NCBI GenBank assembly: GCA_900768015.1
Contig: CAAGBI010000058.1
Location: 1 to 52,460 of the forward strand
Length of the DNA: 52,460 bases
Origin: an uncultured Alistipes sp.
Lineage (GTDB): Bacteria > Bacteroidota > Bacteroidia > Bacteroidales > Rikenellaceae
Reading direction: 5' to 3'
The notes under the pieces are model-generated. The model was given only the letters and a program-made list of their open reading frames with translations, did not search any database and was not told the DNA's origin. The position numbers and the translations under genes were made by a program. Positions 8,163 to 16,950 of the stretch are shown here, piece after piece (positions within the stretch are counted from its first letter, which is position 1; every line of letters begins with the position of its first letter).

Positions 8163-8226
8163 AATTTGTTGTCAGAAGCAGTTATATACAACGCTCGGTA
8201 AAATTGACTGCTTATCACAACAAATT
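8163..8226. repeat. Inverted-repeat element 2 (64 bp), copy of the family at 3906-4031
   Basis: The arms AATTTGTTGT (8163-8172) and ACAACAAATT (8217-8226) are identical to those of element 1, again followed by CAGA and TATC. A second stem AGCAGT/ACTGCT lies inside. The right arm overlaps the stop codon of the TonB receptor gene exactly as element 1 overlaps that of DPP III. The core differs from element 1 in sequence and length. Confidence 0.7.
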
Positions 8227-10585
8227 AGTAGATATTCAATCTCAAACCGATATAGAACTTACGACCCATAAGGGGGCCCCACACGGCTGATGAGTTGAAG
8301 CCAGGGTTGTAGGGAGCTTCACCACCGAGGATGGGAGCCTGACCGTGGCCATTGTGACCCTGCATGTAGTTGGCGATATTCTCGCAACCTGCATAGAGCG
8401 TGAGGTTACTCATCTTGTAGCTCACCTGCGCAAAGAACATAGGATATACGGGCGAAAGGTTGGGGTTCTCCTTAGCCTTTACAAGGTCGCCCTCAAGCTC
8501 GGGCAAACGCACAGGGCCATTGAGCTGCGCCGTAGCATCGAATACCCAGCGGCCTACGGCGTACTGGATGTTGATAAGGCCCTTATAGCGTGAGGTAAGT
8601 GGGCGCTCTACGAGTACCTTCTCGCCATCGCGCTCCAATGTAATTTTGGCATTGGTATAGCGGAATGTAGCGAAGAGGTCGAAGCCACGGAATGGCGTCC
8701 AGTTGAAGTCCACCTGATAGTTATCCGTAAATGAACGCTCGTGGCTATTGTAGATTGCGATGGTGTTGTTCGCTGTCTCCTGGTCAAAGACCATGGTGTT
8801 GAAGAACTGCGAACGGAAGTAGTCGAAGCTGATGGTCGCCATGTCGTCACCCGCAAGCTTGAATGTCTGCGAGATGCTACCACCCACGGTCAACGCCTGC
8901 TCCATATCATCGTGGAGGTTGTCGAGGTTGAGAATCTCGCGCGATGTGGTCATCATCCAGATGTTGTCCGTAACGAGGTTCTGACGGCGTGAGCCAAGAC
9001 CTGCCGAAGCACGCAATGTGGTGCGAGGTGTGATGCTCCACTTGATGTGTGCACGGGGGGTGATAAGGAGCTTGTTCTTTGCATCCTTAACATAGTAGTT
9101 GTTGCCCACCATAGCGTAGTCGCCACGGATACCCGCCACAAGCGAGAATTTCTCCTCTATCTGGTAGGTATATTCCGCGAAGACACCTGGCTCCATGAGT
9201 GTGCTATTGTTCTGCAAAGCCCACTGGTGGCCATCGTTAGAACCGAAGTGCGAGTAGTTGTCGTTCATCATTCGCGCATAGTACGAAGCACCCGCGTTAA
9301 GCGAAGAGCGCTGAGTGAAGTAGTGCGCATAAGTGATGTTGAAGCGGAAGGTATTCTCCAAGACATCAACCTTGCTGCGACCGAAATATGAGTCAGTGAG
9401 GTAGTTGTCGTAGTCGAGAATCATCGCCACATTATTCTGCACAGCATCTGCGGGGTCACCAGTGAAGGTACGCTCATAACCCACGGGGATACCCGCCTTG
9501 ATGTAGGCGTTGATATTGCGGTTGTGAATAGCCGAACCATATGTATTAGACTCGAGGTTGTTAACCATCTCCTCGTAGAGGTCCTTCTTGTAGCCCATCT
9601 GACCGCCGAGGCGGTTCTCGTTAACCACCTTCCAGCCCCAACGGAACTGCTTACCGTCGCTTGTCTGCCACAACCACTTGTTGGCCACATTAATCTGGTT
9701 TGACTTGGGCATATCCGAGAAGCCATCGTGGTTCATATCGTGGTGCGCAGTGTCGAGTGAGCCGTGCGCCATGATTACGGTAGAGAGGCTCTTATCGGGC
9801 GTAAGAGGAATAGCCGACGACACATTAATCTCGGGACGGAGCTCCGAGTCGAAGTAGAGGTTAAGGAAGAAGCGCTCATCGTCTGTAGGCTTGCGGTGCT
9901 CGAGGTTAATCTGACCTGTGATAGCCTCATGACCCGCAGTTACAGATGCCACACCCTTTGACACCTGAATAGAGTTAAGCCACATACCAGGCGTATAGCT
10001 AAGGCCATATGTGGCACCCGCGCCCTGCATAATGGGGCGGTTCTCGTCGAGAATCTGAGTGTATGTACCCGCAAGGCCGAGCATCTTAATCTGTCGTGCG
10101 CCAGAGATAGCATCGCTATAACCTACGGTCACCGAAGCTGAGTTCTCGAACGACTCTGCCAATGAGCAGCACGCCATCTTACACAAACCTGCGAACGAGA
10201 TTTGCTCCTGGCGTGTGATACCACCCTGCTTTGCGTAGTTACCGCGCTGCTGACCCTCCACAACGACCTCGTCAATATCTACTGCCGAGGGTGTCATCTT
10301 AATAGTCACGGTGTTCTCCTCCTTGTTGTTCATCTCGAGCTCCATGATATCGTAGCCGAGGTAGTCAACAACAAGGGTCTCGAAGCCACTCACGCGGCGA
10401 ATAGAGAATGTACCATCTACGGATGTGGTAGCACCCGCAGTTGTATTCTTCCAGTAGAGCGAAGCACCAACAAGGGGCTGCTCGGTGTTAGCATCTACAA
10501 CAGTACCTGTAACCACACGCTGCGCCATAACCATTACGGGCAAGAGCATAAGGCCTACAAGTAGAACAAAAACTTTGTTTTTCAT
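8225..10585 (-). CDS. TonB-dependent outer-membrane receptor of a metal operon
   Basis: This 786-residue protein has a signal peptide (about 1-21), a CarboxypepD_reg-like domain (about 23-105) and a plug with the Cys-rich segment CKMACCSLAESFENSA at about 134-149. The barrel ends in FYIGLRLNIY. Such receptors import ligands across the outer membrane using TonB energy. The plug segment and the flanking HMA and His-rich genes suggest a metal or metal complex as substrate, which is inference; SusC-type glycan uptake is unlikely because no SusD partner is present. Its stop codon merges with inverted-repeat element 2. Confidence 0.9.
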   Translation of the reverse strand: MKNKVFVLLVGLMLLPVMVMAQRVVTGTVVDANTEQPLVGASLYWKNTTAGATTSVDGTFSIRRVSGFETLVVDYLGYDIMELEMNNKEENTVTIKMTPSAVDIDEVVVEGQQRGNYAKQGGITRQEQISFAGLCKMACCSLAESFENSASVTVGYSDAISGARQIKMLGLAGTYTQILDENRPIMQGAGATYGLSYTPGMWLNSIQVSKGVASVTAGHEAITGQINLEHRKPTDDERFFLNLYFDSELRPEINVSSAIPLTPDKSLSTVIMAHGSLDTAHHDMNHDGFSDMPKSNQINVANKWLWQTSDGKQFRWGWKVVNENRLGGQMGYKKDLYEEMVNNLESNTYGSAIHNRNINAYIKAGIPVGYERTFTGDPADAVQNNVAMILDYDNYLTDSYFGRSKVDVLENTFRFNITYAHYFTQRSSLNAGASYYARMMNDNYSHFGSNDGHQWALQNNSTLMEPGVFAEYTYQIEEKFSLVAGIRGDYAMVGNNYYVKDAKNKLLITPRAHIKWSITPRTTLRASAGLGSRRQNLVTDNIWMMTTSREILNLDNLHDDMEQALTVGGSISQTFKLAGDDMATISFDYFRSQFFNTMVFDQETANNTIAIYNSHERSFTDNYQVDFNWTPFRGFDLFATFRYTNAKITLERDGEKVLVERPLTSRYKGLINIQYAVGRWVFDATAQLNGPVRLPELEGDLVKAKENPNLSPVYPMFFAQVSYKMSNLTLYAGCENIANYMQGHNGHGQAPILGGEAPYNPGFNSSAVWGPLMGRKFYIGLRLNIY

Positions 10586-10623
10586 CTTTATATTTTGGGT
10601 ATTAATTACTTATGATTATACAT

Positions 10624-10690
10624 GGGATTATCCCTCTGCGTTAGACAGAGAGATGGGTATATGGCGCTACAACGCCCTATCGGGGCGTAG
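10624..10690 (-). other. Hairpin-rich spacer between the His-rich gene and the TonB receptor
   Basis: The 110-base spacer holds CTA(CAA)CGCCC at 10667-10677 pairing with GGGCGTAG at 10683-10690. It also holds CTCTG/CAGAG (10634-10638 with 10646-10650) and GGGA/TCCC (10624-10627 with 10631-10634); the last two overlap and exclude each other. No known riboswitch core was recognised. A leader that adjusts receptor expression is possible but unproven. Confidence 0.4.
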
Positions 10691-10695
10691 GACAC

Positions 10696-11142
10696 CTATG
10701 CAACTACAGGAGGGGCACGCAACGAGTCGCACCTTGAGAATGCCGCCCTCAGCGGCAATGATTCATAGCCAGGATATGGCTCTTCTTCAGCAGATAATAT
10801 TGCACCATAGGCCTCAGCATCGGAGATTATCGCAGCAAAGGCGAGGTGCAGATATGAGATATTATTTGCGCTGTTATCGCGCTCTTTCTCTACAAAAAAC
10901 TGGGTGTGATTATCATCCAAGAGTTCGTGGTCGTGGTCGCAACACTCGGCATTAAACGCGAGGTTATCATCCGACGACACTACGCTGTGGTGATTGCCGC
11001 AGCTGCACTCGATGCTCTCAGTGGCATGGTGCGTATGGTGGGGATGGTCGCACGACAGCACCGACAACGACGACATAAGCGAGGCCGTTACATAGATAAC
11101 CGCCAAGATTGTTGCATATATCATCTTCAATCGTCCCATCAT
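10696..11142 (-). CDS. His/Cys-rich exported protein of a metal operon
   Basis: A 148-residue protein with an N-terminal hydrophobic segment (about 7-29) likely to be a signal peptide or anchor. It is followed by metal-ligand clusters CDHPHHTHHATE, CSCGNHH and CCDHDHE. No enzyme motif is present. Short exported His-rich proteins often precede HMA/TonB receptor genes in Bacteroidota; they may sense or deliver metal, but no function is established. It is the first gene of the unit with the TonB receptor and HMA protein. The start at MMGRL or the internal MIYAT are both possible. Confidence 0.72.
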   Translation of the reverse strand: MMGRLKMIYATILAVIYVTASLMSSLSVLSCDHPHHTHHATESIECSCGNHHSVVSSDDNLAFNAECCDHDHELLDDNHTQFFVEKERDNSANNISYLHLAFAAIISDAEAYGAILSAEEEPYPGYESLPLRAAFSRCDSLRAPPVVA

Positions 11143-11164
11143 ACATCATGTATTACAGTCGCGG

Positions 11165-11172
11165 CAAAGATA
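11165..11172 (-). promoter_or_regulatory. -7 element of the metal operon promoter
   Basis: The minus strand reads TATCTTTG 22 bases upstream of the ATG, an exact TAnnTTTG match. No TTG stands at the usual -33 distance. Confidence 0.55.
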
Positions 11173-11250
11173 GTAAAAAATTTAGTAATAAGAAATTACA
11201 ACGATATTTTTTTATGTTTTTGATAAAGGACAAGGCGTGGCATAGACATA

Positions 11251-11288
11251 TAAAAAACAGCCAAGACGGGGGAATTACCCCATCCTGA
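11251..11288 (-). terminator. Terminator of the histone-like gene
   Basis: On the minus strand CAGGATGGGG (plus 11278-11287) pairs with CCCCGTCTTG (plus 11262-11271), with two wobbles. It is followed by GCTGTTTTTT. Confidence 0.7.
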
Positions 11289-11333
11289 CTACTTATCGAG
11301 AGGTCAAAAGCGACCTCATATCACAAGAGATGC

Positions 11334-11507
11334 TTATTTTGAAGCCTCAACAGAAACCTTACGGAACTCCTTAAGAAGCTTTGAAAGCTCCAAAGCTGCC
11401 TTACGAGCGCGTGTACCCGCTGCCTTGTTGTTCTTCTCTACCTGAGCGTTTGCATTCTCAGCAAATGCTGCATACTGAGCTGCGATGTTCTCTACTAATG
11501 TCTTCAT
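11334..11507 (-). CDS. Histone H1-like small basic protein (57 aa)
   Basis: The reverse strand encodes 57 residues beginning MKTLVENIAAQYAAF and ending EFRKVSVEASK, with the central basic segment NKAAGTRARKAALELSKL. This matches the short histone H1-like (Hc1-type) proteins widespread in Bacteroidota, which are thought to bind DNA non-specifically and help compact the nucleoid. It is lysine- and alanine-rich with a predicted long helix. It has its own promoter (11539-11567) and its own terminator, so it is a separate transcription unit, probably strongly expressed. Confidence 0.88.
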   Translation of the reverse strand: MKTLVENIAAQYAAFAENANAQVEKNNKAAGTRARKAALELSKLLKEFRKVSVEASK

Positions 11508-11538
11508 ATCAATAAATTATTAAAGGTTTTTCACTACG

Positions 11539-11567
11539 CAAAGTTATAAATTATTTTTTGTTTGCAA
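11539..11567 (-). promoter_or_regulatory. Promoter of the histone-like gene
   Basis: On the minus strand TTG (plus 11565-11567) and TAACTTTG (plus 11539-11546) are 18 bases apart, close to the Bacteroidota consensus. The ATG lies 31 bases further on. Confidence 0.72.
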
Positions 11568-11695
11568 ATTTTTTCCACAAAAAATGCAACATAAAGTCGT
11601 GATTTTCCGACAAATTAACTATTTCTACTTATTTCAGCAACACAAATTGAATAAATATGCACGGCACAGAAAAGCAAAATCCCCACAAATAGGGA

Positions 11696-11726
11696 TTGCA
11701 CAACCGAGCCAATTATCGTATCTTTG
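11696..11726 (+). promoter_or_regulatory. Promoter of feoAB
   Basis: TTG (11696-11698), a 20-base spacer and TATCTTTG (11719-11726) match the consensus. The promoter lies inside the 5' extension of the open frame, and so shows that translation starts at 11755 rather than 11584. Confidence 0.82.
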
Positions 11727-11754
11727 CGCACAAATAAAAAATATATTAAAAGGT

Positions 11755-14118
11755 ATGCGACTAAGTGAACTAAAAACAGGGGAGACGGCTACGGTGGTCA
11801 AGGTGCTTGGCTATGGTGGCTTTCGTCGTCGCATAATGGAGATGGGCTTCGTTAAAGGTCAGGAGGTTACAGTGGTGTTGGATGCCCCCCTCAAGGATCC
11901 CATCGAGTACCATATCATGGGCTATGACATATCGCTACGCCGCAAGGAGGCCGAGATGATTGTCGTAATGACACGCGAGGAGGCAAAGCGCCTATCTATG
12001 GGCGAGGCCACATCACTCATAAAGGATGAAGAGATTGTTGAGCGCGCCGTAGATAATAGCCTAAAGCAGATTCGTGTAGGCTTGGTGGGCAACCCCAACG
12101 CGGGCAAGACATCGCTCTTTAACACTCTCTGTGGCCGCAGTGAGCATGTGGGCAACTATAGCGGCGTTACGGTTGATGCCAAGCGTGGCACACTTAGCTA
12201 CAAGGGTTACACCTTGGAGATTACAGACCTTCCTGGCACCTATGCCCTATCGGCGTACTCACCCGAGGAGGTCTATGTGCGCCGCCATATTATAGACGAC
12301 ACCCCCGACATTATTGTAAATACGATTGTTGCCTCGAACCTCGAACGCAACCTTTATCTCACCACCGAGCTTATCGACATGAGCCCCAGAATGGTCATCG
12401 CCATGAATATGTACGACGAGCTTGAGGCGAGTGGAGCCAATTTCGACCACGAGGCCCTTGGTGGCATGATAGGTGTTCCGATGATTCCCGTTGTTGCCCC
12501 CACGGGCAGAGGCATTGAGGAGCTATTGGATGCTATCGTGGCTGTGTATGAGAGCAGGGATAAGCGTGTGCGACATATTCACATCGGCTACGGCTCGGTT
12601 ATCGAGGAGAGCCTCGAGGCACTCAATGCCGACATGCGCCTACACCGCGAGGAGCTCATTGCACACTTCCCGCCCCGCTACTTTGCGCTTAAACTGATTG
12701 AGGGTGACAAGGAGATAGTAAACCTCCTCGAGTCGTCACCACACAAGGAGCGCTGGCAGAAGATGGCATTGGAGGCACGCAAGGAGATTGAGGAGTCGCT
12801 TGGCGAGGACATCGAGACCGCTATTTCAAACCAGAAGTATGGCTTTATCTCGGGAGCGCTTAAGGAGACCTACCGCGCAGCAAAGAGTAGGCGCGACACC
12901 CTCAGCGACAAGCTCGACGCCATCGTTACGCATCGAATTTGGGGCTTTCCCATCTTCTTTGCCATCATGTGCCTGATGTTTGTCTCGACATTCGAGTTGG
13001 GCAAGTACCCACAGGAGTGGATTGAGCTTGGCCTGGATTGGCTCTACAACGCCGTGCGCAACGCCATGGAGGCGGGAGCACTGCGCGATATGCTGACGGA
13101 TGGTGTTATTAGTGGCGTAGGTAGCGTCTTAGTCTTCCTACCCAACATCATGATATTGTACCTCTTCATCTCGTTCCTCGAGGACTCGGGATATTTGGCA
13201 CGCGCCGCCTTTATCATGGATAAGGTTATGCACCGCATGGGCGTACACGGCAAGTCGTTCATACCAATGGTTATGGGCTTTGGCTGTAATGTACCCGCTA
13301 TCATGGCATGTCGCACCATCGAGTGTCGCACTTCGCGCCTTATAACCATTATGGTTGTGCCCTTCATGTCGTGCAGCGCGCGTCTACCTATCTACATGAT
13401 GATTATCGGCACATTCTTCCATAAGTATGCCGGCATTGTGCTCTTTGCGATGTATATCCTCGGCATCCTTATCGCCGTGATTTCAGCGCGCCTTATGCGT
13501 CGCTTCATGTTCCGTGAGCAGGAGGCACCATTCGTTATGGAGCTATCACCCTACCGCATACCCATGCCCAAGACTACGATTCGTCACATGTGGAGCAAGT
13601 GTGCGCAGTATCTCAAGAAGATGGGCGGTCTTATCCTCATCGCCTCTATCGTAGTGTGGCTACTGGGCTACTACCCCCGCCCAGCAGAGGGTGCCAATAC
13701 CGAGAATGTAAATAGCTACGAGCAGTCATACATGGGTCAGATAGGCAAGGTTACAGAGCCAATATTCGAGCCTATGGATATGGATTGGAAGGCCTCGGTG
13801 GCCCTTGTATCGGGTATTCCCGCCAAGGAGATTGTTGTGAGCACGCTCAGCGTCTTGCACTCGCACCCCGACGACGAGAATGCAACCGAGGAGGAGACGA
13901 TACATCACATTAGCAAGCGCGTAGCAGATGATATGTCGTTGCCTACAGCCGTGGCATTCCTCATCTTTGCGCTGCTCTACCTACCATGTATCGCGACGAT
14001 TGTAGCCATAGCCTCGGAGCTCAACTGGAAGTGGGCAATAGGTTCGGCGCTATACAACACCACGATAGCATGGCTCTTGGCGTGGGGCGCATACCACCTA
14101 ACACTATTATTTATGTAG
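11755..14118 (+). CDS. feoB: Ferrous iron transporter FeoB with fused FeoA domain
   Basis: 787 residues from the chosen start. Residues 1-75 are a FeoA SH3-like domain (MRLSELKTGETATVVKVLGY). The FeoB G domain follows with G1 GNPNAGKTS at 112-120 and DLPGTYALS, then the membrane core with the Gate motifs (GFGCNVPAIMACRT, SCSARLPIY) and a GIPAKEIVV segment. FeoB imports Fe2+ across the inner membrane; fused FeoA-FeoB is common in Bacteroidota. The 57 codons in frame before this ATG are rejected because the promoter lies within them. A Cys-rich partner follows 6 bases downstream. Confidence 0.95.
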   Translation: MRLSELKTGETATVVKVLGYGGFRRRIMEMGFVKGQEVTVVLDAPLKDPIEYHIMGYDISLRRKEAEMIVVMTREEAKRLSMGEATSLIKDEEIVERAVDNSLKQIRVGLVGNPNAGKTSLFNTLCGRSEHVGNYSGVTVDAKRGTLSYKGYTLEITDLPGTYALSAYSPEEVYVRRHIIDDTPDIIVNTIVASNLERNLYLTTELIDMSPRMVIAMNMYDELEASGANFDHEALGGMIGVPMIPVVAPTGRGIEELLDAIVAVYESRDKRVRHIHIGYGSVIEESLEALNADMRLHREELIAHFPPRYFALKLIEGDKEIVNLLESSPHKERWQKMALEARKEIEESLGEDIETAISNQKYGFISGALKETYRAAKSRRDTLSDKLDAIVTHRIWGFPIFFAIMCLMFVSTFELGKYPQEWIELGLDWLYNAVRNAMEAGALRDMLTDGVISGVGSVLVFLPNIMILYLFISFLEDSGYLARAAFIMDKVMHRMGVHGKSFIPMVMGFGCNVPAIMACRTIECRTSRLITIMVVPFMSCSARLPIYMMIIGTFFHKYAGIVLFAMYILGILIAVISARLMRRFMFREQEAPFVMELSPYRIPMPKTTIRHMWSKCAQYLKKMGGLILIASIVVWLLGYYPRPAEGANTENVNSYEQSYMGQIGKVTEPIFEPMDMDWKASVALVSGIPAKEIVVSTLSVLHSHPDDENATEEETIHHISKRVADDMSLPTAVAFLIFALLYLPCIATIVAIASELNWKWAIGSALYNTTIAWLLAWGAYHLTLLFM

Positions 14119-14124
14119 CGAGGT

Positions 14125-14265
14125 ATGGATTGGCAGAGTATCGTTGTGGCAATCATTGCCGTTGTAGTGGTTGCCGTCATTATACGCAAAGCGTGGAGAC
14201 TCTTCACATGTCACGACACCTCGCGTTGCTCGGGCTGCACAAAGGAGTGTAGCCACCGCAAATAG
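14125..14265 (+). CDS. FeoB-associated Cys-rich membrane protein (46 aa)
   Basis: A 46-residue frame starts 6 bases after feoAB. It begins MDWQSIVVAIIAVVVVAVII, a single membrane helix, followed by a basic stretch and the cysteines of TCHDTSRCSGCTKECSHRK. Such tiny proteins are a recognised companion of feoB; they may have a role like FeoC or help hold iron at the cytoplasmic mouth, but this is not established. The spacing implies translation from the feoAB mRNA. Confidence 0.88.
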   Translation: MDWQSIVVAIIAVVVVAVIIRKAWRLFTCHDTSRCSGCTKECSHRK

Positions 14266-14274
14266 TCATTAAAA

Positions 14275-14316
14275 AGAAACGATGCAACTCGCTGAGCTGC
14301 ATCGTTTTTCTTTTTG
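14275..14316. terminator. Bidirectional terminator after the feo operon
   Basis: AACGATGCA (14278-14286) pairs with TGCATCGTT (14298-14306), with an A run before it and TTTTTCTTTTT after it. It lies between the convergent feo operon and the acidic-protein gene. Confidence 0.82.
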
Positions 14317-14330
14317 TTATATAAAGTCGA

Positions 14331-14642
14331 TTAGAAGTCGTCGTCAGAGGCCTCATCAGCTGCATCAGCCAACTCATCTGCACCCTTCAAATCATCCTCA
14401 TCGTAGAAGCCATCGTTATCGTCATCCTGACCATCGTCAACCTTAACATCGATCTTTACCATGTAGTATGTATCTTCGGTCTCGTAAGGTACGGTATAGA
14501 AGAACGAACCATCGGGTTTATCGTAACGAGTCATAACCTCGGTAAATCCCAGTGGATAGAGGGCCTTTACCTCTGCCTGCTGCTCGGCAGTAAGATTGTG
14601 GAAGCTTGTAATAAGACGTCTCTTCTTGTTATCAGTAGCCAT
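14331..14642 (-). CDS. Small protein with an acidic C-terminal tail, unknown function
   Basis: A 103-residue soluble protein. The first 68 residues form a compact region (RRLITSFHNLTAEQQAEVKA, then FFYTVPYETEDTYYMVKIDV). The last 35 are almost entirely Asp, Glu and small residues (DDGQDDDNDGFYDEDD). The layout is shared by conserved Bacteroidota hypothetical proteins that I cannot name. The acidic tail could mimic nucleic acid or bind a basic partner; this is speculation. It is a single-gene unit. Confidence 0.78.
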   Translation of the reverse strand: MATDNKKRRLITSFHNLTAEQQAEVKALYPLGFTEVMTRYDKPDGSFFYTVPYETEDTYYMVKIDVKVDDGQDDDNDGFYDEDDLKGADELADAADEASDDDF

Positions 14643-14842
14643 AAATCTAATTTATAAAAACTTGCGTATATTAACCTTGTTCGGAGTTACGATTTGCAAA
14701 CATTTACTCTCCGAAATTTTCCGCAAATGTAGCGACATTTTGATAATGTGCAAGCATTGCGCAATATTTTTTTTATTTTTTCGAAAATTCTTCGTTGTTA
14801 CAAACAAATTATGTAACTTTACACCATATTATGCGCGTAAGG

Positions 14843-16924
14843 ATGACACAGAGCAAAGATATACAACGAATGCGTGAACTCGAGCAATACCTCGAGCAGT
14901 GCAACTATCAATACTATGTCGAGAACAACCCCACGATTTCGGACTTCGAGTTCGACGCATTACTGCGTGAACTCCAGGATCTTGAGGCGAAATATCCCGA
15001 CGAGGCCGACCCCAACTCCCCCACCCGCCGTGTGGGTAGCGATCTAACATCGGAGTTCGAGAGTGTCGAGCACCGCTACGCCATGCAGTCGTTGGCAAAC
15101 ACCTATTCGAGTGAGGAGCTTGGCGAATGGATTGACCGCATTGCGCGCGAGGTTAGCGATGTGGAGTTTGTGTGCGAACTTAAGTTTGACGGCACTGCCA
15201 TATCGCTATGCTACGAGAATGGCATATTGCAGCGCGCGGTAACACGCGGCGATGGTAAGCGTGGCGACGATGTAACAAACAATGTGCGCACCATAGGCTC
15301 TGTGCCGATGAAGCTTCGTGGCGAGGGCTACCCCGCAGTATTCGAAATTCGTGGCGAGATATATATGCCCTACGCTTCGTTCGACCGCCTAAACCGCGAG
15401 CGCGAGGCAGCGGGCGAAGCACCCATGGCAAACCCACGCAACGCCGCAGCAGGAACACTCAAGCAGCAATCCTCACAGGTCGTAGCACGCCGAGGCTTGG
15501 ACTGCACACTATACCATATCGCTGGCGACAATCTCCCATTTGCCACACACATCGAGAACCTCGAAGCGGCACGCACATGGGGTTTCAAGGTCTCGGAGCA
15601 CATGAAGGTGTGTCGCTCACGCCAGGAGATTGAGGCATTCATAGCATACTGGGACACCGAGCGCAAGAATCTCCCCTTTGCGACCGACGGCATCGTAATC
15701 AAGGTTAATAGCTACGCTCAGCAGCGCACCCTCGGCTCAACGGCTAAAGCACCGCGCTGGGCCGTGGCATACAAATTCCAGGCAGAGCGCGCCTTGACGC
15801 GCCTCGTAAGCGTCGACTTTCAGGTGGGTCGCACGGGTGCCATCACCCCCGTTGCCAACCTCGAACCTGTGCAGTTGGCGGGTACGGTCGTAAAGCGCGC
15901 ATCAATACACAATGCCGACCAGATTGCAGCCCTTGACATACGCCTTGGCGACATGGTCTATGTTGAGAAGGGCGGCGAGATTATACCCAAGATAACCGAG
16001 GTGGAGCTCTCGGAGCGCCCCGCCGACAGCAAGCCCTTTGAGTATATCACCCATTGTCCCGAGTGTGGTTCGGAGCTTGTGCGCTATGAGGGCGAGGCGA
16101 AGCACTTCTGCCCCAATAGCAGCGAGTGTAAACCACAAATCATCGGCCGCATCGTTCACTTCGTAAGCCGCAAGGCGATGGATATTGAGGGCCTTGGAGG
16201 CGAGACCATTGAGCTACTTTGGGAGAATGGCATGCTCAAGGATATAGCCGACATCTACGACCTTAACCCTCAGCAGCTGGCAGCACTACCCCGCTTGGGC
16301 GATAAGTCGGCAGCCAACATCCTTGATGGTGTGCGAGCATCGAAGAGCGTACCCTTCGAGCGTGTACTCTTCGCCCTCGGCATACGCTTCGTAGGCGAGA
16401 CCACGGCAAAATATATTGCGACACACTTCCGCACCCTTGATGCCATAGCAGCGGCTACGGTAGAGGAGCTCTCCGAGGCCGAGGAGGTGGGAGCAAAAAT
16501 TGCGGTGGCTATTACGGAGTACTTTGCCGATGAGCGCAACCGCAGTATCGTAGAGCGCCTTAAGAGCGCTGGGCTAAAGTTTGAGATTGAGGAGAAGCAA
16601 CGCTCTTCGAATGCACTGGAGGGTAAGAGCGTCGTTATCTCAGGTAAGTTTGTAGGCCGCTCGCGTGACGACATGAAGGCCTTGGTAGAGGAGCATGGAG
16701 GCCGCAACCTTGCCGCCGTATCTGCCAATGTGGACTTTATCGTGGCAGGCGAGAACATGGGTCCCGCAAAGCGACAGAAGGCTGAGAAGTTGGGCGTAAC
16801 AATACTCAACGAGGAGGAGTTTATGGCGCTTATTGAGGGTACTCCCGCCGTGGAACAGGTTTCAATACCAGAGCCACAGCCCACAAAGGAGGAGGCAAAA
16901 CCCATTCAGGGTACACTATTTTAG
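14843..16924 (+). CDS. ligA: NAD-dependent DNA ligase
   Basis: 693 residues from the chosen start. The NAD-binding Ia domain reads QYYVENNPTISDFEFDALL. The adenylation site CELKFDGTA carries the active Lys at 114. Then come the OB fold, a four-Cys zinc finger (CPECG and CPNSSEC), HhH repeats and a C-terminal BRCT domain. It seals nicks in replication and repair. An upstream in-frame ATG at 14795 lies at or before the likely promoter (TAACTTTA at 14814-14821). I prefer 14843, preceded by GTAAGG; 14831 is the alternative. It probably heads an operon with dapA. Confidence 0.95.
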   Translation: MTQSKDIQRMRELEQYLEQCNYQYYVENNPTISDFEFDALLRELQDLEAKYPDEADPNSPTRRVGSDLTSEFESVEHRYAMQSLANTYSSEELGEWIDRIAREVSDVEFVCELKFDGTAISLCYENGILQRAVTRGDGKRGDDVTNNVRTIGSVPMKLRGEGYPAVFEIRGEIYMPYASFDRLNREREAAGEAPMANPRNAAAGTLKQQSSQVVARRGLDCTLYHIAGDNLPFATHIENLEAARTWGFKVSEHMKVCRSRQEIEAFIAYWDTERKNLPFATDGIVIKVNSYAQQRTLGSTAKAPRWAVAYKFQAERALTRLVSVDFQVGRTGAITPVANLEPVQLAGTVVKRASIHNADQIAALDIRLGDMVYVEKGGEIIPKITEVELSERPADSKPFEYITHCPECGSELVRYEGEAKHFCPNSSECKPQIIGRIVHFVSRKAMDIEGLGGETIELLWENGMLKDIADIYDLNPQQLAALPRLGDKSAANILDGVRASKSVPFERVLFALGIRFVGETTAKYIATHFRTLDAIAAATVEELSEAEEVGAKIAVAITEYFADERNRSIVERLKSAGLKFEIEEKQRSSNALEGKSVVISGKFVGRSRDDMKALVEEHGGRNLAAVSANVDFIVAGENMGPAKRQKAEKLGVTILNEEEFMALIEGTPAVEQVSIPEPQPTKEEAKPIQGTLF

Positions 16925-16950
16925 TAAATGTAAAAATAAAGATAAGGAGT

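Noticed and set aside
11584..11754. N-terminal extension of feoAB
   Set aside because: It contains the feoAB promoter (11696-11726), and FeoA proteins begin at the MRLSEL segment.
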